Of a stretch of DNA of 5,418 bases, positions 1-5,418 are shown piece after piece. The position numbers and the translations under genes are program-made. How positions within the stretch are numbered: the first letter of the stretch is position 1; the number at the start of each line of letters is the position of its first letter. The stretch is from contig CAZUHU010000231.1 in the NCBI GenBank assembly GCA_964620645.1, positions 1 through 5,418 of the forward strand, given 5' to 3'. This DNA comes from Bog-950 sp964620645. GTDB lineage: Bacteria > Bacteroidota > Bacteroidia > Chitinophagales > LD1. A model generated the notes under the pieces. The model saw only the letters and a list, made by a program, of their open reading frames with translations. It was not told where the DNA came from and searched no databases.

Positions 1-41
1 GTATGGATGTGGAGGCTGTGGCGAAAACGGTATTAGCTTAA
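1..41 (+). CDS. Possible 3' end of an upstream gene (very short partial)
   Basis: One forward frame, with codons from base 3, reads about twelve residues (MDVEAVAKTVLA) and stops at TAA 39-41, eight bases before the exonuclease ATG. The composition is compatible with a helical protein C-terminus, but twelve codons cannot identify a family. Another forward frame stops at TAG 34-36 after an unlikely Trp/Arg-rich string. The third is open and continuous with the exonuclease. Whether any of the three is translated here cannot be decided without upstream sequence. Confidence 0.15.
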   Translation, partial: MDVEAVAKTVLA

Positions 42-46
42 ATTTG
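39..46 (+). promoter_or_regulatory. Candidate Bacteroidota -7 box (TAAATTTG) just before the exonuclease start
   Basis: TAAATTTG matches the Bacteroidota -7 consensus TAnnTTTG exactly. A TGTG at 17-20, one mismatch from the -33 TTTG, lies 18 bases upstream, close to the usual spacing. The box ends three bases before the ATG at 50. Transcription would therefore start at or just inside the coding region, giving a leaderless mRNA or meaning the match is accidental. An AT-rich octamer like this can occur by chance. Confidence 0.3.
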
Positions 47-49
47 TGT

Positions 50-880
50 ATGGAATCTACAGACCTTAGTCAACTTGGTTTATTTGATAAAGCGGCAGAA
101 GTTGTAAAAGCGCAAACCGCCCAACTGGAGTTAAAAAAGCCCCTGGCGTTTTTTGATATTGAAAGTACCGGGGTTGACTATGTGAAGGACCGCATTATTG
201 AAATAAGCGTTTTGCGCTTAAATGTAGATGGCAGCAAGGACATAAAAACTGTGCGCCTTAATCCTACAATACCCATACCGGCTGAGGCATCTAAAATACA
301 CGGCATTTACGATGAAGACGTGGTAACATGTCCAACATTTAAGGAGAAGGCTCAGGAGCTTTATGATTTTCTTGACCCATGCGACCTGGCCGGTTTTAAT
401 TCCAACCGTTTTGATATTCCACTTTTACTGGAGGAGTTTATACGCGCCGGTTTAAGCTTTAGCATTGATAACCGTGCACTAATTGATGTGCACCGCATTT
501 ATACCCTGTTTGAAAAGCGCACGCTTGAAACTGCCTACCAGTTTTACTGCGAAAAAACATTGGAGAATGCCCACAGTGCCGAGGCTGACACCCTGGCTAC
601 GTACGAAGTGTTTATGGCGCAGTTAGGTAAATACAACGACCTTAAGCCTGATGCTAAATTTCTGCACGACTTTACAAACGAAGAACGCTTTTTAGATAGT
701 GGCCGCCGCTTTATTTATTTAAACGGCCGCCCTGCTTTTAACTTTGGCAAACATAAAGGCAAGTACGTTGAAGATGTATTGCGTTCCGATGCCGGTTATT
801 ACAATTGGATGATGGATGGCGACTTTGCACAGCACACCAAACAAAAGTTGAAAGAGATTAAAGAGCGCCTGAAGAAATAA
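50..880 (+). CDS. DnaQ-like DEDDh 3'-5' exonuclease with ExoX-type C-terminal domain
   Basis: Predicted cytosolic, metal-dependent 3'-5' exonuclease of the RNase H-fold DnaQ/RNase T superfamily, which removes nucleotides from DNA or RNA 3' ends. Numbering from ATG 50 (276 aa), Exo I is FDIEST with D36 and E38. Exo II is FNSNRFDIPLL with D122. Exo III is HSAEAD with H175 and D180, and the five-residue His-to-Asp spacing marks the DEDDh class. Residues about 229-270 (FNFGKHKGKYVEDVL onward) resemble the small C-terminal module of exodeoxyribonuclease X-like proteins. ATG 50 is preferred over TTG 44 in the same frame. The frame stays open to the window edge, so an upstream start is not excluded. 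No Shine-Dalgarno is visible. Residues 1-28 precede the fold and are probably a variable extension. The substrate (repair, RNA trimming) cannot be read from sequence. It is not the replicative epsilon subunit, because no polymerase-binding tail is recognisable. Confidence 0.9.
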   Translation: MESTDLSQLGLFDKAAEVVKAQTAQLELKKPLAFFDIESTGVDYVKDRIIEISVLRLNVDGSKDIKTVRLNPTIPIPAEASKIHGIYDEDVVTCPTFKEKAQELYDFLDPCDLAGFNSNRFDIPLLLEEFIRAGLSFSIDNRALIDVHRIYTLFEKRTLETAYQFYCEKTLENAHSAEADTLATYEVFMAQLGKYNDLKPDAKFLHDFTNEERFLDSGRRFIYLNGRPAFNFGKHKGKYVEDVLRSDAGYYNWMMDGDFAQHTKQKLKEIKERLKK

Positions 881-988
881 ACGTACATTCTGAAGAGAAA
901 ACGATGATCGGTCTTTCGCAGCATTTATAAAATATCCTATTTTTCAATGTGCCTGTATAGTTGGTGGTAAAAAATCCACTGCAAACTT

Positions 989-996
989 TACATTTG
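989..996 (+). promoter_or_regulatory. Candidate -7 promoter box (TACATTTG) for the glycosyltransferase gene
   Basis: TACATTTG is an exact TAnnTTTG match in the 138-bp gap between the exonuclease and the GT2 gene. It would give a 5' leader of about 16-18 bases before the TTG at 1019. The -33 element is poor: the nearest TTG/TTGG, at 961-964, is about 24 bases away, slightly too far. The rest of the gap (881-988) shows no convincing hairpin terminator or small gene. Confidence 0.45.
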
Positions 997-1018
997 CCTC
1001 TCTTTTAATTGAGGGAAG

Positions 1019-1753
1019 TTGAGCGATAGCATAGTAATTATTCCAACATACAACGAGGCCGGCAATATTGAAAAAATGGTGCGGAAGGTTTTTTCGTTGC
1101 CCCGTTCATTTCACCTCCTAATAATTGATGATGGCTCACCGGATGGAACAGCAGAAATTATTAAAGGCCTACAGCGCGAATTTGCAGACAAGCTTTTTTT
1201 AGTGGAACGTAAAGGCAAACTGGGCCTTGGCACTGCCTACATTGCCGGTTTTAAATGGGCCCTCCAAAAGCAATACCAATACGTATTTGAAATGGATTGC
1301 GATTTCTCGCATAATCCTGATGATTTGGTGCGGTTGTATGAAGCCTGCGCCAATGAAGGTGCTGATCTTTCGGTTGGCTCCCGTTATGTGCCGGGCGGTG
1401 GTTTTGTAAACTGGCCTAAGGAACGCATCCGCCTTTCAAAAGGAGCCTCCATTTATGTTAACCTAATTACCGGTATTGGTATTAAAGACCCAACCGCCGG
1501 CTTTATCTGCTACAAGCGCAAGGTGCTTGAAACTATAGACCTTGATAAAATAAGATTTGTGGGTTACGCCTTCCAGATAGAGATGAAATTTGCCGCCCGC
1601 AAACTTGGTTTTAAGATTGTTGAAGTGCCCATTATTTTTACCGAAAGGGTAGAAGGAGTATCGAAAATGAGCCGAAGCATTGTTAAAGAGGGCATTTTTG
1701 GCGTTTTAAAGATACAATGGAGCAGTTTTTTCTCCTCGTACCGTAAGAGTTAA
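1019..1753 (+). CDS. Polyprenol-phosphate mannose synthase-like GT2 glycosyltransferase
   Basis: Probable polyprenol-monophosphomannose synthase (DPM1-like, GT-A fold, family GT2), transferring mannose from GDP-mannose to a polyprenyl phosphate at the cytosolic face of the inner membrane. Of 244 aa, residues 6-14 hold the opening IIPTYNEAG. DDGSPDGT at 37-44 is nucleotide-binding. GLGTAYIAGF at 69-78 and MDCDFSHNP at 92-100 follow, with D93/D95 as the metal-binding DxD (Cys between them where Ala is common). GSRYVPGG at 120-127 and ERVEGVSKMS at 209-218 match the acceptor-side loop of this family. No C-terminal membrane segments are present, so it is the short DPM1-like type rather than the type with a fused membrane domain. 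TTG 1019 is the only start that keeps the N-terminal motif, because an in-frame TGA lies at 1010-1012. GAGG at 1011-1014 is a weak, close ribosome site. Glucose-type polyprenyl-phosphate transferases are related alternatives. Confidence 0.88.
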   Translation: MSDSIVIIPTYNEAGNIEKMVRKVFSLPRSFHLLIIDDGSPDGTAEIIKGLQREFADKLFLVERKGKLGLGTAYIAGFKWALQKQYQYVFEMDCDFSHNPDDLVRLYEACANEGADLSVGSRYVPGGGFVNWPKERIRLSKGASIYVNLITGIGIKDPTAGFICYKRKVLETIDLDKIRFVGYAFQIEMKFAARKLGFKIVEVPIIFTERVEGVSKMSRSIVKEGIFGVLKIQWSSFFSSYRKS

Positions 1754-1765
1754 TACCCAACTCTT
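1745..1765 (+). terminator. Weak candidate hairpin terminator at the end of the GT2 gene
   Basis: AAGAGTT (1745-1751) and AACTCTT (1759-1765) form a perfect 7-bp inverted repeat around a 7-base loop, and the downstream bases are TATAA. The stem includes the stop codon TAA 1751-1753. It has only two G-C pairs and the T run is short, so strength as an intrinsic terminator is doubtful. Position is its best support. Confidence 0.3.
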
Positions 1766-1794
1766 TATAATCATATCATACAAACTGTAATTTG
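1764..1794 (+). promoter_or_regulatory. Candidate promoter for the TPR gene
   Basis: TAATTTG at 1788-1794 resembles the Bacteroidota TAnnTTTG box but is one base short between TA and TTTG. TTTA at 1764-1767, one mismatch from the -33 TTTG, lies 20 bases upstream, within the expected 19-21. A start near 1800 would leave a leader of roughly 28 bases before GTG 1829. The upstream element overlaps the candidate terminator stem. This is a pattern match in a 75-bp gap only. Confidence 0.3.
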
Positions 1795-1828
1795 TAACAA
1801 TTTTAAGCCTGTATGCGTAATAATAGGT

Positions 1829-2662
1829 GTGAAATTGAAGTGGAACATTGGGAAAGGGATACTTGCAGCCATGGCAATGGTGCTTTCGTATTCGGCATTT
1901 TGCCAGGCCCCGGCTTCCTCAGGGCCAACGCCTAATGAGGTGTTTAAAATAGCTTTTGCGGCCTACCAGCAGGGCAATTACGATCTGGCCCTTAAAAACT
2001 TCAACCTTGCTATAACAATCGATCCTTCGCGCAACTATTTTTATTACAACCGTGGCCTTACTTATAAGGCTTTAGGTAATAACGATAAGGCCCTTTCTGA
2101 TTTCAAATTATCCAACGATTTAAAGTCTACTGCCGAAGCCCACTACCAGGAGGGTTTAATTTATTATGAAAAAGGTGAAACGGAAGATGCGCGTGTAGCA
2201 TTTGAAGAAGCCAAGCTGATTCGCGAAGACCTTGAAAGAATGAACTTTTTGTTGGGTATGATTTATTTCAAATCTAACCGCTACGAAGAAGCTACCAAAT
2301 GTTTTTACGACTTTACTGAGCATGTAAAGAACAACGCCGACGCCTATTACTACCGCGGTTTAAGCGAGGCCAAAATCGGTAAGTATGCCGAGTCCATCAC
2401 CAGCTTTAAGTTTGCGATGATGTATAAGAACAACGATTGGAAGTTGTATTATAAAATGTATGAGATTTACCTAGCGATGAATGATAAAGAGAATGCGCTT
2501 TACAGCATCTCAATGGTAATAGAACTGGGCGAAAAGAAACCTGAACATTACGAGGAGCGCGCCCGCTTATACTTAGATACCGGTAACACCTTCAAATACG
2601 AAGAAGATTCACAAACGGCAAAAGACCTGCGTGCTTCCACCGCCAGCACCGGCAAATCTTAG
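1829..2662 (+). CDS. Exported tetratricopeptide-repeat (TPR) protein
   Basis: Predicted periplasmic or outer-membrane-associated scaffold of 277 aa; no enzymatic motif is seen. Residues 1-26 look like a Sec signal peptide: basic start (KLKWNIGKG), hydrophobic core (ILAAMAMVLSYSAF) and a likely cut near CQA/PAS at 25-30. Cys25 is not in a good lipobox (SAFC), so a lipoprotein is less likely. About six TPR units follow, near 36-67, 70-100, 103-133, 136-168, 170-202 and 204-236, with a degenerate seventh to about 265. The first (AAYQQGNYDLALKNFNLAI, then DP) is most canonical. The Ser/Thr/Lys tail is short. GTG 1829 is the only start that keeps the signal peptide intact: the frame has no ATG or other start back to the stop of the preceding gene (1751-1753). 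TPRs bind partner proteins, but the partner is unknown. The stop TAG abuts the stop of the convergent gene. Confidence 0.85.
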   Translation: MKLKWNIGKGILAAMAMVLSYSAFCQAPASSGPTPNEVFKIAFAAYQQGNYDLALKNFNLAITIDPSRNYFYYNRGLTYKALGNNDKALSDFKLSNDLKSTAEAHYQEGLIYYEKGETEDARVAFEEAKLIREDLERMNFLLGMIYFKSNRYEEATKCFYDFTEHVKNNADAYYYRGLSEAKIGKYAESITSFKFAMMYKNNDWKLYYKMYEIYLAMNDKENALYSISMVIELGEKKPEHYEERARLYLDTGNTFKYEEDSQTAKDLRASTASTGKS

Positions 2663-5410
2663 TTACAGCTTAATAAGCTTACGGCTTACTCCTTTCACTT
2701 TTACAAAGTAAACACCGGCTGCGCCTTTCAGGTGCAATTCTGTTTTTGCATTGCTTATAAGTTGGCTGCTTACAAGCTTCCCGTCAAAGCTGTAGATATC
2801 AATCTTCTCGCCAACCAGCTTAGCATCCACATCTAAGGTGTATTCGCCAAAGCCGGGGTTAGGATATACATTCAGGGTAAACGGTACTTCGTTCACCTTA
2901 TTAATGCCTGAAGGCGTAAACACTTTGTTGCTATACATTCCGTTGCCATGCGTGGCCACCACAATAGTATTATCAAAAGTGCGGGAGGTTATCATGTTTA
3001 TTACCACATTACCGATAGTATTGGCCCCTTCCTGCGCCCATATAGTATTAGCGCCGTTTAACTGGTCAGTGCTGTACAAGCCTGTGCTGCTGCCTATGTA
3101 ATATTTAGTAGCGCTGCCGTCGTTATAAATATGCGCCCAGGTAATGCTTGGCCCATCGCCCGTACCATCAGGATTTTCTTCCAGGTTGCCGCTAACATCG
3201 GTCCAGGTTGTTCCTGCATCGGAAGTGTAAAAAATACTTTTTACGCCATAGTTGCTAAAGGTTACCATAACCTTATTGTGGTTAAGCCTGTCAACCTCAA
3301 CGCAGCTAACATATGCCCCCACCGGAAAGCTTGGGGAAGTGATACTTACCTTATTAGCAGCATCATTAGTGCGGCAGCTATCCAAGCGGTAAACGCTTCC
3401 ATCATCAGTTCCAAAGTAAAGGATGTTGGTGTTTGCCTCGCTCATATCAAGGCACGAGATACGTGGTGAACTGAGGCCGTTACCGGTTGAGGTGCCGTTT
3501 AGCTTTGTCCATCCCTGAGCCACCGGCGTGTATTCGTTCCCGGTCATAGGTATAGCTCCTAAGGAGTCGTTTCTCCATATGGCGCGGCCTGCATCCAGGT
3601 ACATCACATTGTCGTCATCAGGTGCCAGAATGAAAGGATCAATAAACAGATAGGCATTGCCACCCCCTGTAGGGTCAATGCGGCTTAGGTTGTTTACCGT
3701 GCCATCATCATTAATGCTGTACTTAAACACTTTGCCCGTTTGCCAGCTTAGGTAGAAGTTTGTGCGGTTGTGGGTTATGGCGCAATAGGCTCCGTCGCCA
3801 ATGCCTACCTTGGCCCAATCCTGTCCGTAATCAATGGTATTGGTAAAAAAGGTGCCGTTATCCTGCAAGCCACCAACGATAATTTCGTTGTTGGTGTTGC
3901 CGGGTTCAATAGCGCAGGTATAGAACTGCCCTGTATTGTAATCATTATTTAAAGATTGCCAGGTAACAGGCAGGCCCGTTATGTCTTGCGTTTTCATAAG
4001 GCCACCATCGTTTGATGAAATAGCTTTGTTGGTATTGGAAGGTATAAACACCAGGCGGTGCTGGTCGGGGTGGTGGTTAGGGTAAACGTAGTTGCTTAGC
4101 TTAGCGCTGTCACACTGGTAGCCGCCAATCCAATCGTAAGCCGCTGTTTTAAAACCGTCAAAACTTCTGTAAATGTTAGTGCCGCCTAAAAACACCAGGT
4201 TAGTATCGGTAGGGTGTACTACCACATACATATCATAGGATGTTTGTGAACTGTATTTTCTGAAATCGAAAGTGTAAAAACCGGTGCAGTGGTCGTCGGG
4301 GATATTAGTAGTGCGGTTTTCCCATTTGCCGCCGGCAGCGCCGGTGCCATCGCCGCTTAGGTAATGATACTTCCATAAGTTATGGCTGGTTGTTCCGCTG
4401 CCCGGCGTTTCAGCAATAAAGAAAACCTGGTTTTCATCGCTTGGCGCAATGCCTATTTCAATACGCTCGTAAGTGGAAGGGAAACCCGCAGGGGTAATAT
4501 TGGTCCAGTTAAGGCCATCCTCGCTTCTCCAAATACCTTTGCTGGGCGTTTCGTATGATATGGTAGCATACAACACACCATTGCTTGTAATGGCTAAGTC
4601 CGCGTACTGCGATATTTGGCTTATGGAGGTATCTAAACCCAGAACCGGGGTCCAGCTTGTGCCGCCATCTGTACTGCGCCAAACGCCGTTAACGGTGGCC
4701 GCATAAACTTCATCCTGGTTGCTATTGCTGGCATCTGTTACAATCTCCCACACAAAATCAAAGTCGCGCTGTTGGTATAAAGTAGCAGGGGTGTTTGAAA
4801 CGGTTGAGGGCAGTTGGGTCCAGTTAACACCGCCATCGGTTGATTTAAAAATGCCATCGCCGCTAAACTGGGCTGAAAAACCGGCGGCGTTCACTACTCC
4901 GTATTGCTCGCCGGTGCCATAATACCACACATTGGTTTTGCCGTTGCGCTTGTCCTGTGCTACACAACTAACAGAGTGCAGTTGCTGGGGTTGGGTGCAT
5001 TTGCTAAAGTGTTCGCCGCCATCGGTACTGCGCCACATGCCACCGCTAACCTGGCCGGCAAGTATGGTGTTCTCATCAGTAATATCTAACGCTAAAGCGC
5101 GTGTGCGGCCACCAAGGTTGTAAGGCCCCCGGTTTTGCCAGGTAGTGCTGCGGCTATCATTATTCTTAGGCAGGGTAGCCGCAAAGGCCAGCTCCTTCTT
5201 TCTTATGTCTTTAGGTAATTGATTGGTGAAAGGGTTACGCAGGCGCATAAAGTTGTATTCAGCCGCCTCCCCTTCTTCATCATTGCTGTATAACTGCTCC
5301 TCGGTGCGGCTTAACGCCTTTTCGTTTGTTGGTTGGTAATAGCCAATGGCAGCAACGCCGGCCAGCAGCAGCATCGCAAAAAAGATAATGCCCTTATTCA
5401 TCTCCGTCAT
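2663..5410 (-). CDS. Secreted Asp-box/sortilin-like beta-propeller protein with T9SS sorting domain
   Basis: A 915-aa exported protein of a Bacteroidota family often annotated as glycosyl hydrolase or BNR/VPS10-like; true function unknown. Residues 5-25 are a hydrophobic signal segment. M1 (5408-5410) and M4 (5399-5401) are both possible starts, and M4 gives the more typical signal peptide. A leader region (about 27-90) ends in WQNRGPYNLGGRTRALALD at 91-109, a family signature. Asp-boxes (SxDxGxxW) lie at 128-135, 190-197 and 246-253. Degenerate ones are at 296-302, 416, 466 and 729-736. Further family-like motifs are HHPDQH at 446-451, GGLQDNGT at 513-520, GDGAYCAI at 538-545 and VATHGNGMY at 818-826. 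Together they suggest one or two seven-bladed propellers. Residues about 843-915 are the T9SS signal. Resemblance to GH74 xyloglucanase propellers is structural, and I see no assignable catalytic acids. Upstream control lies outside the window. Confidence 0.9.
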   Translation of the reverse strand: MTEMNKGIIFFAMLLLAGVAAIGYYQPTNEKALSRTEEQLYSNDEEGEAAEYNFMRLRNPFTNQLPKDIRKKELAFAATLPKNNDSRSTTWQNRGPYNLGGRTRALALDITDENTILAGQVSGGMWRSTDGGEHFSKCTQPQQLHSVSCVAQDKRNGKTNVWYYGTGEQYGVVNAAGFSAQFSGDGIFKSTDGGVNWTQLPSTVSNTPATLYQQRDFDFVWEIVTDASNSNQDEVYAATVNGVWRSTDGGTSWTPVLGLDTSISQISQYADLAITSNGVLYATISYETPSKGIWRSEDGLNWTNITPAGFPSTYERIEIGIAPSDENQVFFIAETPGSGTTSHNLWKYHYLSGDGTGAAGGKWENRTTNIPDDHCTGFYTFDFRKYSSQTSYDMYVVVHPTDTNLVFLGGTNIYRSFDGFKTAAYDWIGGYQCDSAKLSNYVYPNHHPDQHRLVFIPSNTNKAISSNDGGLMKTQDITGLPVTWQSLNNDYNTGQFYTCAIEPGNTNNEIIVGGLQDNGTFFTNTIDYGQDWAKVGIGDGAYCAITHNRTNFYLSWQTGKVFKYSINDDGTVNNLSRIDPTGGGNAYLFIDPFILAPDDDNVMYLDAGRAIWRNDSLGAIPMTGNEYTPVAQGWTKLNGTSTGNGLSSPRISCLDMSEANTNILYFGTDDGSVYRLDSCRTNDAANKVSITSPSFPVGAYVSCVEVDRLNHNKVMVTFSNYGVKSIFYTSDAGTTWTDVSGNLEENPDGTGDGPSITWAHIYNDGSATKYYIGSSTGLYSTDQLNGANTIWAQEGANTIGNVVINMITSRTFDNTIVVATHGNGMYSNKVFTPSGINKVNEVPFTLNVYPNPGFGEYTLDVDAKLVGEKIDIYSFDGKLVSSQLISNAKTELHLKGAAGVYFVKVKGVSRKLIKL
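2666..2884 (-). other. T9SS type A C-terminal sorting domain (within the propeller gene)
   Basis: This stretch encodes residues 843-915. It starts with FTLNVYPNPGFGEY (YPNP at 849-852), continues through IDIYSFDGKLV at 870-880 and AGVYFVKVKG at 898-907, and ends in RKLIKL. The order matches the Por secretion-tail family: YPNP, then a central xDxxGK turn, then G-x-Y-x-V and a basic end. It directs outer-membrane translocation by T9SS, after which the tail is cleaved and the cargo released or attached to surface lipopolysaccharide. Confidence 0.92.
4661..5035 (-). repeat. DNA-level repeats encoding WRSTDGG Asp-box cores
   Basis: Bases 4661-4681 and 5015-5035 are identical at 20 of 21 positions and encode the same WRSTDGG core of two Asp-boxes (residues 246-253 and 128-135). 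A third, more diverged copy around 4820-4843 encodes STDGGVNW. The stretches between the copies do not match obviously, so these are dispersed blade repeats inside the gene, not a tandem array or a mobile element. Confidence 0.6.
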
Positions 5411-5418
5411 TTGCGGGT

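Noticed and set aside
44..46. TTG as exonuclease start
   Set aside because: An ATG in the same frame lies two codons downstream, and the TTG is itself part of the candidate -7 box.
881..988. Possible small RNA or terminator in the gap after the exonuclease
   Set aside because: No stable inverted repeat followed by T residues and no conserved RNA motif could be seen by eye.
1227..1409. A 60-codon open frame inside the GT2 gene
   Set aside because: It overlaps the conserved DxD region of the glycosyltransferase in another frame and has no recognisable features.
2667..2679. Near-palindrome AGCTTAATAAGCT at the convergent junction as a bidirectional terminator
   Set aside because: The full arms leave a one-base loop, and shortening them gives four pairs only. 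There is no T tract on either strand.
4321..4360. GC-rich GCCGGCAGCGCCGGTGCC stretch as a regulatory hairpin
   Set aside because: It is simply the coding sequence for a Gly/Ala-rich loop (GDGTGAAGG, residues 353-361) of the propeller.
2838..5123. Several plus-strand open frames of 60-112 codons opposite the propeller gene
   Set aside because: They lie wholly antisense to a gene with clear domains, have no domain or signal features, and their low-complexity content mirrors the repeated codons of the propeller.

Overview
The window looks like a piece of a Bacteroidota chromosome. Four things support this. The long minus-strand gene ends in a type IX secretion system (T9SS) C-terminal sorting domain. 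Shine-Dalgarno sequences are weak or absent. TAnnTTTG-like boxes, the Bacteroidota -7 promoter element, lie upstream of the genes. The exonuclease and the secreted propeller belong to families I associate with this phylum. Base composition looks moderate and even, with no sign of recent transfer. I cannot name a genus.

Layout: bases 1-49 may hold the last codons of an upstream gene. Three plus-strand genes follow: a DEDDh 3'-5' exonuclease with an ExoX-like C-terminal module (50-880), a polyprenol-phosphate-mannose synthase-type GT2 glycosyltransferase (1019-1753, TTG start), and an exported TPR-repeat protein (1829-2662, GTG start). A 2.7-kb minus-strand gene (2663-5410) converges on them. 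It encodes a large secreted Asp-box/sortilin-like beta-propeller protein with a T9SS tail. The TPR stop codon and the propeller stop codon touch with no base between them.

The three plus-strand genes are separated by 138 and 75 bp, and each has its own candidate promoter box. They look like neighbouring single transcription units rather than one pathway. The synthase would charge a polyprenyl carrier with a sugar at the inner membrane. The TPR and propeller proteins are both exported, the latter probably to the cell surface or medium through T9SS. A functional link between them is only a guess.

I found no RNA gene, CRISPR array, insertion sequence or phage gene, and no clear novel system. 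The main points for follow-up are the uncharacterised propeller family, the zero-gap convergent junction, the non-ATG starts, and a promoter box so close to the exonuclease start that the mRNA might be leaderless.
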